Assembly (NCBI RefSeq): GCF_003012795.1 | Contig: NZ_PXYH01000002.1 | Location: 1 to 64,000 of the forward strand | DNA from: Zobellella taiwanensis | GTDB lineage: Bacteria; Pseudomonadota; Gammaproteobacteria; Enterobacterales; Aeromonadaceae | Reading direction: 5' to 3' | DNA length: 64,000 bases | Shown here: piece by piece, positions 27,227 through 36,743 of the stretch | Layout: each line of letters begins with the position of its first letter | Position numbering within the stretch: position 1 is the first letter of the stretch | Notes under the pieces: model-generated | Databases searched by the model: none | The model's input: the letters and a program-made list of their open reading frames with translations, nothing else | What the model was told of the DNA's origin: nothing | Translations under genes and position numbers: made by a program

Positions 27227-30214
27227 TCAGGGTTTGGCCATGGGGGCCGAGGCCTGGTCGCGGGCGGCGGTGGCGCCGCCGTGGCGGCCACTGACCGCAA
27301 CCGGCTGGCGTACCAGGGGAGGATAGTCCGGCTTGACGTAGGGCCGGGGCGCCACGTCCCCGGGCTTGGTCATGGGCGCCGAAGCCTTGCGTGCCGCCTG
27401 GTAGCGGCCCAGGGCGGCGGCAGGCTGGGCGGTAACCAGCCGGGCCGCCGGTTGTGGCTCGGCTTCCGGCTTCTGCATGGCCTGGCGCGGTTGCGGCTCT
27501 GCCTTGTCTTCGTCTTCGGCGGCCGTTACTAGAGGCTCGGGCTCTTCCGGAGCGACTTCCGGCTCGGCCTGTACCGCCACCGGCTCTTCCGGAGCGACTT
27601 CCGGCTCCGCCTGTTTCGCCACCGGCTCTTCCGGGGCGATTTCCGGCTCGGCCTGTTCCGCCTCCGGCTCTTCCGGGGCGACTTCCGGCTCAGGCGCCGA
27701 CTGGACGATATCCGCTCCGGCCTGTTCGGCGACCGGCTCGGCACGCACAACGTCAGCCTCGGTTACAGGCACGGTTTCGGCCGCTGGCGCGACCGGCTCG
27801 GGGCGTGCCTCGGACACGGCCTCCGGCTCGCCGTTGGCAATCCACTTTTCCTCACCCTGGGCGGCAACCAGGGCCGCTATGCTTTCCTGGCGGCGCTGGC
27901 GACGGCTGTCCTCGTTAATGCGCTTGCGCTTGGGCATGGGGCTGCGCTGGTGGTGCAGCGGCTGCTCGGTGCCTTCCTGGGCATTGTCGCCGTCTGCCCT
28001 GGGCTGGCGGCGCGGGCGACGCTCCTCCTGGACCTGGGCCTCATCGGTGGCGACCGGCGCCTGAGCCGACTGGGACGGCTCGGCATCCAGGCGGACCTTT
28101 TTACGCAACTGGCGGCGCTGGCGGCGCTCGGCCACCACCAGCTCCTTGTGTTGCTCTTCGGCTTGCTGGTCGGCCTGTTGTGCCCGGGGGGCAGAGACGG
28201 CCACCGGCTCGTCTTTCGGCGCTACCTGAGGGGCGCGCTCGGCCTGGACCTGAGGTGACGGCTCCCGGCGTGGTTTGCGCCGCTCGCGGCGCGGACGCTC
28301 GGTCTTTTGTTCGCCGCCGTCCTGGGATGCGGCGGGGCGGTTGGCGCCGTTGCGTTCCTCGTCCCGTTCCCGGGGTTCGCGGGGTTTACGCGAGTTGCGG
28401 TTGTTGCGCCGGTCGGGACGTTCGCGCCGCTCACCGCCGCGGGACGAGGTCCGGGGCTGGCTGGCGGGTGCTTCGGCGGCGGGCTCGACCGGTGCCGGCG
28501 ACTTGAACCAGCCGGCGATGGTGCACAGCAGGCGGCTCAGCAGGCCGGGCTGGCGTTCGCTTGGGGGCGTTGCCGGGGCGGGAGCTTCGCTGCGGGCGGT
28601 CGGCGCCGCGGGGGCGGGCGCCGGTGCGGCAAAGCCCTGCAGCGCGGGCTGCTCGCTGCGCAGGCCGGGCTGATGCTGGCGCGGCTGGTACACGGGCTGC
28701 TCGACGGCGGTTTTCAGCTCGTAGCTGGTGACGTCTTCCACGTCGCTGGTGCGCACCCGGGTGACGTCGAAATGAGGTGTTTCCAGCTGCTCGTTGGGGA
28801 TGATGTAAATATCCACCTTGTAGCGGTTTTCCAGTCCGGCGATGGACTTGCGCTTTTCATTGAGCAGGTAGGCGGCTACGTCCACCGGCACCTGGGCGTG
28901 GATCTGGCCGGTGTTGTCCTTGAGCGCTTCTTCCTCGATCAGGCGCAGTATGGCCAGGGCCAGTGACTCGTTGTCGCGGATGGTGCCCTGGCCCAGGCAG
29001 CGGGGGCAGACATGGGTGCTGGACTCGCCCAGGGAGGGACGCAGCCGCTGGCGGGACATTTCCAGCAGGCCAAAACGGGAGATGCGGCCCAACTGGATGC
29101 GGGCCCTGTCCTGGCGCACGGCATCGCGCAGGCGGTTTTCCACTTCGCGCTGGTGGCGCACCGGGGTCATGTCGATAAAGTCGATCACCACCAGGCCGCC
29201 CAGGTCGCGCAGGCGCAGCTGGCGGGCGATCTCTTCCGCCGCCTCCAGGTTGGTCTGCAGCGCGGTTTCCTCGATATCGCCGCCCTTGGTGGCGCGGGAG
29301 GAGTTGATGTCGATAGAGGTCAGGGCTTCGGTGGGATCGATGACGATGCTGCCGCCGGAGGGCAGGCGCACTTCCCGCTGGAAGGCGGACTCGATTTGGC
29401 TCTCGATCTGGTAATGGCTGAACATGGGCACGTCGCCCTCGTACAGCTTGATCCGGTTGACGAAGTCGGGGCGTACCAGCTGAATGTGCTGCTTGGCCCG
29501 CTCGAACACCACCGGGTTGTCGATCAGGATTTCACCGATATCCCGGCGCAGGTAGTCGCGGATGGCGCGGACGATAACGTTGCTTTCCTGGTGGATCAGG
29601 AAGGGGGCAGAGCGACTGTCGGCGGCTTCCTGGATGGCGGTCCAGTGGGTCTGCAGGACGTTGAGGTCCCACTCCAGCTCTTCGCCGGACTTGCCGACAC
29701 CGGCGGTGCGTACAATCAGGCCCATGCCGTCGGGCAGCTTGAGGTGGGCCAGGGCCTCCTTCAGCTCGGTGCGTTCGTCGCCCTCGATGCGCCGGGAAAT
29801 ACCGCCGGCGCGGGGATTGTTGGGCATCAGCACCAGGTAGGAGCCGGCCAGGCTGATAAAGGTGGTGAGGGCGGCACCCTTGTTGCCACGTTCTTCCTTG
29901 TCGATCTGGACGATGACTTCCTGACCTTCCTTGACCACTTCCTTGATATTGGGGCGGCCCTGGTAGCTGTAGCCGGCGGGGAAGTAGTTGCGGGCGATTT
30001 CCTTGAGGGGCAAAAAGCCGTGGCGGTCGGCGCCGTAGTCGACGAAGGCGGCTTCCAGGCTGGGTTCGACCCGGGTGATCTTGCCTTTGTAAATGTTGGC
30101 TTTTTTCTGTTCGTGGCCGGGGCTTTCGATATCGAGATCGTAGAGCTTTTGCCCGTCCACCAGGGCAACACGCAACTCCTCTTCCTGGGTTGCGTTGATT
30201 AGCATTCTTTTCAT
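27227..30214 (-). CDS. rne: Ribonuclease E
   Basis: A 995-aa endoribonuclease, the scaffold of the RNA degradosome. The N-terminal catalytic half contains the S1 domain (about 35-120), the DNase-I-like core with VVIDFIDM, and the Zn-link CPRCLGQG (about 404-411). The C-terminal half is disordered: an amphipathic membrane-anchor helix [11 protein letters not shown] (about 560), an Arg-rich RNA-binding stretch ([18 protein letters not shown]), acidic Pro-Glu repeats (about 837-893), and ASAPMTK/ASAPMAK segments at the extreme C-terminus, where E. coli RNase E binds PNPase. The ATG at 30214 ([20 protein letters not shown]) is standard. Divergent from rluC with a long leader, suggesting autoregulation as in E. 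coli. Confidence 0.97.
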   Translation of the reverse strand: MKRMLINATQEEELRVALVDGQKLYDLDIESPGHEQKKANIYKGKITRVEPSLEAAFVDYGADRHGFLPLKEIARNYFPAGYSYQGRPNIKEVVKEGQEVIVQIDKEERGNKGAALTTFISLAGSYLVLMPNNPRAGGISRRIEGDERTELKEALAHLKLPDGMGLIVRTAGVGKSGEELEWDLNVLQTHWTAIQEAADSRSAPFLIHQESNVIVRAIRDYLRRDIGEILIDNPVVFERAKQHIQLVRPDFVNRIKLYEGDVPMFSHYQIESQIESAFQREVRLPSGGSIVIDPTEALTSIDINSSRATKGGDIEETALQTNLEAAEEIARQLRLRDLGGLVVIDFIDMTPVRHQREVENRLRDAVRQDRARIQLGRISRFGLLEMSRQRLRPSLGESSTHVCPRCLGQGTIRDNESLALAILRLIEEEALKDNTGQIHAQVPVDVAAYLLNEKRKSIAGLENRYKVDIYIIPNEQLETPHFDVTRVRTSDVEDVTSYELKTAVEQPVYQPRQHQPGLRSEQPALQGFAAPAPAPAAPTARSEAPAPATPPSERQPGLLSRLLCTIAGWFKSPAPVEPAAEAPASQPRTSSRGGERRERPDRRNNRNSRKPREPRERDEERNGANRPAASQDGGEQKTERPRRERRKPRREPSPQVQAERAPQVAPKDEPVAVSAPRAQQADQQAEEQHKELVVAERRQRRQLRKKVRLDAEPSQSAQAPVATDEAQVQEERRPRRQPRADGDNAQEGTEQPLHHQRSPMPKRKRINEDSRRQRRQESIAALVAAQGEEKWIANGEPEAVSEARPEPVAPAAETVPVTEADVVRAEPVAEQAGADIVQSAPEPEVAPEEPEAEQAEPEIAPEEPVAKQAEPEVAPEEPVAVQAEPEVAPEEPEPLVTAAEDEDKAEPQPRQAMQKPEAEPQPAARLVTAQPAAALGRYQAARKASAPMTKPGDVAPRPYVKPDYPPLVRQPVAVSGRHGGATAARDQASAPMAKP
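27535..27702 (-). repeat. 42-bp in-frame tandem repeat in the RNase E tail
   Basis: Four degenerate copies of a 14-residue unit ([14 protein letters not shown]-like) follow each other in the acidic C-terminal region. Copies differ mainly at positions 5, 11 and 13. The period is a multiple of three, so copy-number change would preserve frame. Confidence 0.8.
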
Positions 30215-30497
30215 TGAGTACTCTTTTTTATTAGGTTTTTACTGTGACTACAGTGTCGCTTCCCCCTGCTGGCCTTTTTTGTTCCGACCGGCACCGGCCT
30301 CGAGTCTGTTAGCGTAATGGATGCAGCCTCCCGGCTGGATACGCATGAGGCGCATTTTCGGGTGTCTTTCACGTCAAAGGGGGGAGCCCAAAGGTCGCGA
30401 ACAAAACGGATAACCAGGGGTGTTCAGGGTGCGCTCCCCGGTTGCGGAAAGCGCGAAAAACGCCTGCATTATCACACTTTACCCACAACCTTAGCAA
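30215..30497 (-). promoter_or_regulatory. rne promoter and long 5' leader
   Basis: On the minus strand TTGCTA (complement of 30492-30497) and the extended -10 TGTGATAAT (core complement of 30468-30473) lie 18 bases apart. Transcription would start near 30461, leaving a leader of about 245 nt. The leader contains short hairpins such as ACTGTGACTACAGT at 30241 and ACCGGCACCGGCCT at 30287. In E. coli the rne leader is cleaved by RNase E itself to set its level; a leader this long fits, but I cannot align the conserved hairpin by eye. The 333-base gap holds no gene. Confidence 0.55.
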
Positions 30498-30547
30498 GGC
30501 ACCATTTTTACAGCAAAAGGCCGTGGGCTGGTGTTAGAATGGAGGCC

Positions 30548-31495
30548 ATGAAACCAGAACAGCACAGCGTGCGGCTGCTCACCATAGAGGCTGAGCATGA
30601 AGGGCAGCGCATCGACAATTTTTTACGGACTCAGCTTAAAGGCGTTCCCAAAAGCCTGATTTATCGGATTCTGCGCAAGGGTGAGGTAAGGGTTAACAAA
30701 AAACGCATCAAACCGGAATACAAACTGCTGGCCGGCGATATCATTCGTGTGCCGCCGGTGCGGGTGGCGGAGCGGGAAGAGGAGTTGCCCTCGGCGAAAC
30801 TCGACAGCGTACAGGGGCTGGAAAACGCCATTGTGTATGAAGACGATGCCCTGCTGGTGCTCAACAAACCGTCGGGCATGGCCGTGCACGGCGGCAGCGG
30901 ACTGAGTTTTGGGGTGATTGAAGGCCTGCGCGCCCTGCGCCCCCAGACCAAATTTCTGGAGCTGGTGCACCGGCTGGACCGGGACACCTCCGGCATTTTG
31001 CTGGTGGCCAAAAAGCGCAGCATGCTGCGCAGCCTGCACGAGCAGCTGCGGGACAAAACCATGGACAAGCACTATCTGGCGCTGGTCCGCGGCCAGTGGC
31101 AGCCGCACCAGCAGGTGGTGAAGGCGCCGCTGAAGAAAAACGAGCTGGCCTCGGGGGAGCGCATCGTGAAGGTGGACCGGGACGGCAAACCCTCGGAAAC
31201 CCGTTTTCGCATTGTGCAGAAGTTTGAGGGCGCAACCCTGGTGGAATGCAGCCCGGTCACCGGCCGTACCCATCAAATTCGTGTGCACAGCCTGCATGCG
31301 GGCCACCCCATTGCCGGGGACGACAAGTACGGCGATCGCCAGTTTGATGAAAAAATGCGGGCGCAAGGGCTGGCGCGGCTGTTTCTGCATGCCTGCCGCA
31401 TTCGCTTCTTCCATCCCGGTAAGGAAGCAACCATGACCCTGGAAGCGCCCCTGGAGCCGGCCCTCAAAAAACTACTGACGAGAATGGCCGGCTGA
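30548..31495 (+). CDS. rluC: 23S rRNA pseudouridine(955/2504/2580) synthase RluC
   Basis: A 315-aa RluA-family pseudouridine synthase. The N-terminal S4 RNA-binding domain covers about residues 15-75 ([19 protein letters not shown]), and the catalytic motif [16 protein letters not shown] contains the nucleophilic Asp. GRTHQIRVH and ETRFRIV follow in the second half. The ATG at 30548 has GGAGG at 30541-30545. A possible extended -10 (TGTTAGAAT, ending 30539) lies just upstream, so the leader would be very short. Divergence from rne is conserved. It overlaps the next gene by one base. Confidence 0.95.
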   Translation: MKPEQHSVRLLTIEAEHEGQRIDNFLRTQLKGVPKSLIYRILRKGEVRVNKKRIKPEYKLLAGDIIRVPPVRVAEREEELPSAKLDSVQGLENAIVYEDDALLVLNKPSGMAVHGGSGLSFGVIEGLRALRPQTKFLELVHRLDRDTSGILLVAKKRSMLRSLHEQLRDKTMDKHYLALVRGQWQPHQQVVKAPLKKNELASGERIVKVDRDGKPSETRFRIVQKFEGATLVECSPVTGRTHQIRVHSLHAGHPIAGDDKYGDRQFDEKMRAQGLARLFLHACRIRFFHPGKEATMTLEAPLEPALKKLLTRMAG

Positions 31496-32136
31496 TGAAG
31501 TACCAACTGGTGATTTTTGACTGGGACGGTACCCTGATGGATTCGGTGGCGCGTATTGTGGCCTGCATGCGGGCCGCGGCGCTTGACTGCGGCCTGCCGG
31601 TGCCCGAGGCGGCGGCGGTGCGCCATATTATCGGGCTCAGCCTGAGCGACGCGTTCCCCCTGTTGTTCGGCCCGCTGGCGCCGGCCCGTGCCGATGCCAT
31701 GCTGGCCAGCTATCGTCGCCACTACCTGGAGCGGGATCACACGCCGTCGCCCCTGTTCGCGGGCGCCGCCGACACCGTTGCCGGCCTGCACCAGAGCGGC
31801 TACCGGCTGGCGGTGGCCACTGGCAAGGCGCGGGAAGGACTGGATCGGGTGCTGCTGGAAACCGGTCTCGGCCGCTATTTTCATGCCCTGCGCGGCGCCG
31901 ACCAGGCCCGTTCCAAGCCCCATCCGCTGATGTTGGAGCAGATCCTGGATGAGCTGCGGCTGACACCGGACCAGGCGGTGATGGTGGGGGACTCCAGTTA
32001 CGACTTGGCCATGGCCGAAGCCATCGGCATGGACAGGATAGGTGTTACCTATGGCGTTCATGGCCGGGATCTATTATGCCAACATACACCGTTAACCCTG
32101 ATTGACGATATTCGCCAGCTGCCGCGCTGGCTGTAA
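31495..32136 (+). CDS. HAD-IA family hydrolase (phosphoglycolate phosphatase-like)
   Basis: A 213-aa HAD superfamily phosphatase. Motif I is DWDGTLMDS (nucleophilic Asp at about residue 9), motif II is AVATGKAR, motif III has the Lys of RSKPHPLML, and motif IV is MVGDSSYDLAMAEAIG. The cap domain between motifs I and II is of the small helical type seen in Gph. Its ATG overlaps the rluC stop by one base (TGATG), so translation is coupled. A HAD gene after rluC recurs in Vibrio and Aeromonas. Substrate unknown. Confidence 0.88.
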   Translation: MKYQLVIFDWDGTLMDSVARIVACMRAAALDCGLPVPEAAAVRHIIGLSLSDAFPLLFGPLAPARADAMLASYRRHYLERDHTPSPLFAGAADTVAGLHQSGYRLAVATGKAREGLDRVLLETGLGRYFHALRGADQARSKPHPLMLEQILDELRLTPDQAVMVGDSSYDLAMAEAIGMDRIGVTYGVHGRDLLCQHTPLTLIDDIRQLPRWL

Positions 32137-32233
32137 CCGTCCGGCAGGCAGGGCCGTAAGCGATCAGCTTGAAGCCGGAAGCCGTCCGAGTCGCTTGACA
32201 ACCCGGGCTTCTGTTCCAAGAGTTTCTTCCCGC

Positions 32234-32812
32234 TCAGGGCAGGTCCACCCCGAAACGGCCCAGCAATTCCACCAGGGCGATCAGCGGCAGGCCGACCAGG
32301 CTGTTGGGATCCCGGCCTTCCATCCGTTCGAACAGGCTGATGCCAAGGCCCTCGCACTTGAAGGCGCCGGCGCAGTCGAGGGCCGGTTCCCGCTCCAGGT
32401 AGCGCTCCACCTGGGCCTCGCTCAGGGGTCGAAACTGCACCGAAAAGGGTTCCACCAGGCTGTGCTGGACACCGCTGGCGGCATCCAGTACGGCCAGGCC
32501 GGTATAAAAGGTCACCTGGCGGCCGGACGCGGCCAGCAATTGCTCCCGTGCCCGCTCCCGGGTGCCGGGCTTGCCGAGGATCAGCCCGTCCCGTACGCAG
32601 ACCTGATCCGAGCCGATAATGAGTCCTTGCGGACAGCCTGCCGCCACCGCCCGGGCTTTCTGCTCTGCCAGCCGACGTACCAGGTCTGGGGCGTCCTCCC
32701 CGGGCAGGGGGTGCTCGTCGATATCCGGGCTCTGGCAGCGAAATGTGAGGCCCAGTTTCTCCAGCAGTTGCCGGCGGTAGGGAGAGGAGGAGGCGAGTAT
32801 AAGGTCGGTCAT
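32234..32812 (-). CDS. yceF: Maf-type nucleotide pyrophosphatase YceF (7-methyl-GTP pyrophosphatase)
   Basis: A 192-aa Maf/HAM1-fold protein. It begins MTDLILASSSPYRRQLLEKLG, carries IGSDQVCVRDG and TFYTGLAVLDA, and has LVGLPL near the C-terminus. The YceF subgroup hydrolyses m7GTP and is thought to clear modified nucleotides. Transcribed away from yceD, with 102 bases between starts, as in E. coli. The 97-base spacer on its 3' side holds GC-rich inverted segments but no clear terminator. Confidence 0.93.
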   Translation of the reverse strand: MTDLILASSSPYRRQLLEKLGLTFRCQSPDIDEHPLPGEDAPDLVRRLAEQKARAVAAGCPQGLIIGSDQVCVRDGLILGKPGTRERAREQLLAASGRQVTFYTGLAVLDAASGVQHSLVEPFSVQFRPLSEAQVERYLEREPALDCAGAFKCEGLGISLFERMEGRDPNSLVGLPLIALVELLGRFGVDLP

Positions 32813-32876
32813 GGTATTCCTTGCGAGCGGCGGGGGAGCGGGGCCGGCCCGATTGATGTCCGGGGGCTTTTTCCCT

Positions 32877-32903
32877 TTGACTCCCGTGAGTTGTCGCTAT
32901 AAT
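32877..32903 (+). promoter_or_regulatory. Promoter of the yceD-rpmF-fab cluster
   Basis: TTGACT at 32877-32882 and a perfect TATAAT at 32898-32903 are 15 bases apart, shorter than ideal. The yceD ATG begins 11 bases after the -10, so the transcript would have only a few leader bases. Confidence 0.6.
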
Positions 32904-32914
32904 ATGCGCGCCTT

Positions 32915-33436
32915 ATGGAAAAGGTAAAGTTGCCCATTAAGGTTGATCCCGTCCGCTGCGCGCTCAAGCGCCTTGACTATCAAGGTGCCTTTGCCGCGGC
33001 ACTGATGCCCAGACTGGCGGAGTCGACCCAAGGTATCCATGGTGATATTGACGTGTCTCTGAGCTTTGGTACAGATGCCCAGGGGTTGCGCGTGATGTCG
33101 GGCCAGGCCCGTGCACAGGTGACGCTCCAGTGCCAAAGATGCAATGAGCTGTTTGATACCGCTATAGAGTCCGAGTTTACATACACGCCCCTGCGTGAAG
33201 ACGCCGAGGCACCGGACTTGCCGGAAGCCTACGACACTTTCGAGGTGGATGAGTTTGGTGAAATCAGCCTGGTTCAGATCATTGAGGACGAACTTATCCT
33301 CAACCTGCCGCTGGTGCCTGCCCATGAGAATGAGCAGTGCGCCGAGGGCAAGTACGACCTGAGCTTTGGTGACATTCCCGCTACCGAGGAGCGTCCGAAT
33401 CCTTTCGCGATTCTGGAAGAATTGAAACGTAAGTAA
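32915..33436 (+). CDS. yceD: YceD family protein (23S rRNA accumulation protein)
   Basis: A 173-aa DUF177 protein. MEKVKLPIKVDPVRCALKRLDYQG matches the family start in form (motifs KVKLP and KRLDYQG). CQRC at about residues 70-73 is a conserved Cys pair, FEVDEFGEISLVQIIEDEL follows, and the end RPNPFAILEELKRK is typical. YceD is needed for normal 23S rRNA levels in E. coli and plants. There is almost no room for a Shine-Dalgarno before the ATG, and the promoter suggests near-leaderless translation. rpmF follows after 21 bases. Confidence 0.93.
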   Translation: MEKVKLPIKVDPVRCALKRLDYQGAFAAALMPRLAESTQGIHGDIDVSLSFGTDAQGLRVMSGQARAQVTLQCQRCNELFDTAIESEFTYTPLREDAEAPDLPEAYDTFEVDEFGEISLVQIIEDELILNLPLVPAHENEQCAEGKYDLSFGDIPATEERPNPFAILEELKRK

Positions 33437-33457
33437 CTGATTTAGGAGTGAGGTCAA

Positions 33458-33628
33458 ATGGCCGTACAACAGAACCGTAAAACCCGTTCTAAGCGTGGTA
33501 TGCGTCGTTCCCACGATGCCCTGAGCACTGCTGCGCTGTCCGTGGATCAAACCACCGGTGAAATCCATCGTCGTCACCACGTGACTGCCGACGGTTTCTA
33601 CCGTGGCAAAAAGGTAATCGCCAAGTAA
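33458..33628 (+). CDS. rpmF: 50S ribosomal protein bL32
   Basis: A 56-aa protein starting [19 protein letters not shown], with the family's [19 protein letters not shown] segment (short motifs TTGE and RRHHV) and ending KKVIAK. Very basic and of normal length. It lacks the Cys4 zinc knuckle present in some bL32 variants. The ATG has TTTAGGAGTGAGG upstream. The codons are visibly those of a highly expressed gene (CGT, GGT, AAA), unlike its GC-rich neighbours. Conserved between yceD and plsX; the plsX ribosome site overlaps its stop. Confidence 0.97.
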   Translation: MAVQQNRKTRSKRGMRRSHDALSTAALSVDQTTGEIHRRHHVTADGFYRGKKVIAK

Positions 33629-33638
33629 GGGTTGCCTT

Positions 33639-34649
33639 TTGTCGCAGCTGACCGTTGCGTTAGATATGATGGGGGGCGATCATGGCCCCTCAATCACAGT
33701 GCCTGCCGCCGCGCAGGCACTGTCGCTTCTGCCCGGGCTCAATTTGCTGTTGTTCGGCCCGCAACCGGTGCTTTCTCCCTGGCTTCAACGCGTTGGCCTG
33801 TCCGACCATCCGCGGGTGCGGGTGTATCACTGTTCCCAGCTGGTGGACAATGAGCACAAGGCGGCCTACGCCCTGCGCCACCTGACCGACTCCTCCATGC
33901 GCCGGGCGCTGGACGCCCTGGCGAGGGGAGAGGCGGCTGCCTGCGTCAGTGCCGGCAACACCGGCGCCCTGATGGCCATGGCGATGAAGGTAGTGGACCG
34001 CGTGCCGGGAGTGGACAGGCCGGCCTTGATCACCCGCCTGCCCCAAAACAACGGCGGCTATGCCCTGTTGCTTGACGTGGGCGCCAATGTCAGCTGCGAC
34101 GCCGGACAACTGGTCCAGTTCGCGCTGATGGGCGAGCAGGCGTCGCGCCATCTGCTGGCGCAGCCCGCACCCAGGGTGGCCCTGCTCAATGTGGGGGCGG
34201 AAGCGAACAAGGGCACGGAAGCGGTGCGCCAGGCGGCCAGACAGCTGGCGGCGATGGCCGATTTTCGCTACGTAGGCTATGTGGAAGGGGACGACCTGTT
34301 CTCCGGCAGGGCCGATGTCATCGTGTGCGACGGTTTTGTCGGCAATGTGGCCCTCAAAACCAGCGAAGGCGTGGCCAGGCTGTTGCTTGGTGCCGGACGC
34401 CGGCGCGGACTGCTGTGGAAAATGCTGACTTTTTGGTTAAAAAAAAGGCTTTCCCATCTGAACCCCGACCAGTATAACGGCGCCAGTCTGATAGGATTAC
34501 GCGCCAGTGTGGTCAAGAGCCACGGGAGTGCCGGCTCACCCGCCTTCTTGAATGCGATCTTGCAGGCTGTTGCCGAAGTGGAACATCATCTGCCCGCAAG
34601 CATCGCGCATCGTTTCGATACTGCCCCTCAGGACAGTCACGCAAGATAA
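33639..34649 (+). CDS. plsX: Phosphate acyltransferase PlsX
   Basis: A 336-aa peripheral membrane enzyme making acyl-phosphate from acyl-ACP for phospholipid synthesis. DMMGGDHGP near the N-terminus, [13 protein letters not shown] and [16 protein letters not shown] are the family signatures. The start is TTG at 33639, with AAGGG from the end of rpmF as ribosome site; no ATG precedes DMMGG. It lies between rpmF and fabH, the usual order. A short A-run (AAAAAAAA) near 34440 lies inside the gene in the WLKKRLSHL segment. Confidence 0.96.
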   Translation: MSQLTVALDMMGGDHGPSITVPAAAQALSLLPGLNLLLFGPQPVLSPWLQRVGLSDHPRVRVYHCSQLVDNEHKAAYALRHLTDSSMRRALDALARGEAAACVSAGNTGALMAMAMKVVDRVPGVDRPALITRLPQNNGGYALLLDVGANVSCDAGQLVQFALMGEQASRHLLAQPAPRVALLNVGAEANKGTEAVRQAARQLAAMADFRYVGYVEGDDLFSGRADVIVCDGFVGNVALKTSEGVARLLLGAGRRRGLLWKMLTFWLKKRLSHLNPDQYNGASLIGLRASVVKSHGSAGSPAFLNAILQAVAEVEHHLPASIAHRFDTAPQDSHAR

Positions 34650-34654
34650 CGCCT

Positions 34655-35614
34655 ATGAACAGCAGAATATTGGGAACTGGCAGCTACCTGCCAGAGGCGG
34701 TACGTACCAATGCCGACCTGGAGAGAATGGTCGACACCAGCGACGACTGGATTGTGGAACGTACCGGTATCCGCGAGCGGCGCATTGCCGGCGCGGAGGA
34801 AACCGTGGCCACCATGTCCTATGGTGCCGCGCTCAGGGCGCTGGACGCCGCCGGCATCGCGGCCAGCCAGCTCGACATGATAGTGCTGGCCACCACCAGC
34901 GGCGACAATGCCTTTCCGGCTGCCGCCTGCGAAGTCCAGGCCATGCTGGAAGTGCCCGGCATTCCGGCCTTCGACATCGCCGCCGCCTGTGCCGGCTTCA
35001 GTTACGCCCTGAGCGTGGCGGATCAGTTTATCCGCGGAGGCCAGGCGCGCCATGTGCTGGTGATCGGGGCCGATGCCCTGTCCCGCATGTGTGATCCGGA
35101 AGATCGCTCCACCATCATCCTGTTCGGCGATGGCGCCGGTGCCGTGGTGCTGGGCGCGAGCGAGCAGCCGGGCATCCTTTCCACCCACCTGCACGCCGAC
35201 GGCGCCTATGGCGAGCTGCTCAAGCTGCCCCACCGCCAGCGGGGCATGACCGGCGAGGACATGAACGCCTACATGCACATGAAGGGCAACGAGGTGTTCA
35301 AGGTGGCGGTATCCCGGCTGAGCGACATCGTGGTGCAGACCCTGGAAGCCAACGGCATCGACAAGTCCGAGCTGGACTGGCTGGTGCCGCACCAGGCCAA
35401 TTACCGCATTATCAACGCTACCGCCCGCAAGCTGAACATGCCGCTCGAGCGGGTGATCCTGACCCTCGACAAGCACGGCAACACCTCCGCCGCCAGCGTG
35501 CCCATCGCCCTGGACGAAGGGGTGCGCGACGGCCGTATCCAGCGTGGTCACCTGATCCTGCTGGAGGCCTTCGGCGGCGGCTTTGCGTGGGGCTCGGCCC
35601 TGGTTCGTTATTAA
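34655..35614 (+). CDS. fabH: 3-oxoacyl-ACP synthase III FabH
   Basis: A 319-aa thiolase-fold condensing enzyme that starts fatty-acid synthesis from acetyl-CoA and malonyl-ACP. The catalytic triad is visible: Cys in [13 protein letters not shown], His in [10 protein letters not shown] and Asn in GNTSAASVP. It begins [19 protein letters not shown]. The ATG is five bases after the plsX stop, with no strong Shine-Dalgarno, so coupling with plsX is likely. Length is usual (317 in E. coli). Confidence 0.97.
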   Translation: MNSRILGTGSYLPEAVRTNADLERMVDTSDDWIVERTGIRERRIAGAEETVATMSYGAALRALDAAGIAASQLDMIVLATTSGDNAFPAAACEVQAMLEVPGIPAFDIAAACAGFSYALSVADQFIRGGQARHVLVIGADALSRMCDPEDRSTIILFGDGAGAVVLGASEQPGILSTHLHADGAYGELLKLPHRQRGMTGEDMNAYMHMKGNEVFKVAVSRLSDIVVQTLEANGIDKSELDWLVPHQANYRIINATARKLNMPLERVILTLDKHGNTSAASVPIALDEGVRDGRIQRGHLILLEAFGGGFAWGSALVRY

Positions 35615-35627
35615 AGAAGGAAACACC

Positions 35628-36563
35628 ATGACTTTTGCCATTACCTTTCCCGGACAGGGATCCCAGGCGGTGGGCATGCTCGCGGGCGTGCTGGCCGAGC
35701 ATGATATCGTCAAACAGACCTTTGCCGAGGCCTCCCGGGCCCTGGGGTACGATCTGGCGGAGCTGGTGCTGAGCGGTCCGGCGGAAGAGCTGAACAAGAC
35801 CTGGCGCACCCAGCCGGCGCTGCTGACCGCCTCCGTCGCCCTGTGGCGGCTGTGGCAGCAGCAGGGCGGGGCACAGCCTGCGGTGATGGCCGGCCATAGC
35901 CTGGGCGAGTACTCCGCCCTGGTCTGCGCCGGTGTGCTGTCGCTGGATGACGGCGTCAGGCTGGTGGAGCTGCGCGGCCAACTGATGCAGGATGCCGTGC
36001 CCGAAGGCACCGGTGCCATGTCCGCCATTATCGGGCTGGACAACGACACCATCATCGCCAACTGTGAAAAAGCCGCCGAAGGCGAGGTGGTATCGGCGGT
36101 GAACTTCAACTCCCCGGGCCAGGTGGTGATTGCCGGTCACAAGGCGGCGGTGGAGCGGGCCAATGCCCTGATGAAGGAAAGCGGCGCCAAGCGCGCCCTG
36201 CCGCTGCCGGTGAGCGTGCCGTCCCACTGCGCCCTGATGCGTCCGGCGGCCGAAAAGCTGGCCGAAACCCTGGCCGGGATGAGCTTCAAGACGCCGGTCG
36301 TGCCCGTGATCAATAACGTCGACGTCCAGGCCGAGACCGATCCCGCCGCCATCAAGGATGCCCTGGTGCGCCAGCTGTACAGCCCGGTGCGCTGGACCGA
36401 AACGGTAGAGGCCATGGCCGGGCAGGGCGTGACCCGGTTGCTGGAAGTGGGTCCGGGCAAGGTGCTGACTGGCCTGGCCAAGCGCATCGACAAGCGGGTC
36501 GAGGGCCTGGCGGTGAACGACGACGCCGGCCTGGAGCAGGCGCTGGCCGCCGTCAAGGGTTAA
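35628..36563 (+). CDS. fabD: Malonyl-CoA:ACP transacylase FabD
   Basis: A 311-aa acyltransferase that loads malonate onto ACP. FPGQGSQAVGML opens the chain, the nucleophilic Ser is in GHSLGEYSAL (about residue 92), and the catalytic His is in VSVPSHCALM. The end has LEVGPGKVLTGLAKRID. The ATG has AAAGAAGGAAA upstream. It is followed by an unusually long 180-base gap before fabG, holding a structured repeat; in E. coli this gap is about a dozen bases. Confidence 0.97.
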   Translation: MTFAITFPGQGSQAVGMLAGVLAEHDIVKQTFAEASRALGYDLAELVLSGPAEELNKTWRTQPALLTASVALWRLWQQQGGAQPAVMAGHSLGEYSALVCAGVLSLDDGVRLVELRGQLMQDAVPEGTGAMSAIIGLDNDTIIANCEKAAEGEVVSAVNFNSPGQVVIAGHKAAVERANALMKESGAKRALPLPVSVPSHCALMRPAAEKLAETLAGMSFKTPVVPVINNVDVQAETDPAAIKDALVRQLYSPVRWTETVEAMAGQGVTRLLEVGPGKVLTGLAKRIDKRVEGLAVNDDAGLEQALAAVKG

Positions 36564-36615
36564 TGAGGTACGGAGACGGGCTTTCCCGGCTCCTGCAAGC
36601 GACGTAATGCGATAA

Positions 36616-36720
36616 AGGATGGTGGAGAGAAACTAAGCCGACCGTTGGCGCCATGGATGGCGCCGTCGAGTCCCCAGGGATGGGTCTACGGCGAGTCGGC
36701 GTGTTTTTCGCCACCATCCT
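36616..36720 (+). repeat. Structured repeat element between fabD and fabG
   Basis: AGGATGGTGG (36616-36625) is the exact reverse complement of 36711-36720 and closes a nested fold. Within it GCCGAC (36637-36642) pairs with GTCGGC (36695-36700), and GGCGCC (36647-36652) with GGCGCC (36659-36664). The internal text GTCCCCAGGGATGGGTCTACGGCG has a degenerate partner near 57155-57180. It is transcribed with the fab operon. A second small hairpin (CGGGCTTTCCCG) lies at about 36587-36598. Confidence 0.65.
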
Positions 36721-36743
36721 CCCCACGGTTTAAAGGAGTCATT

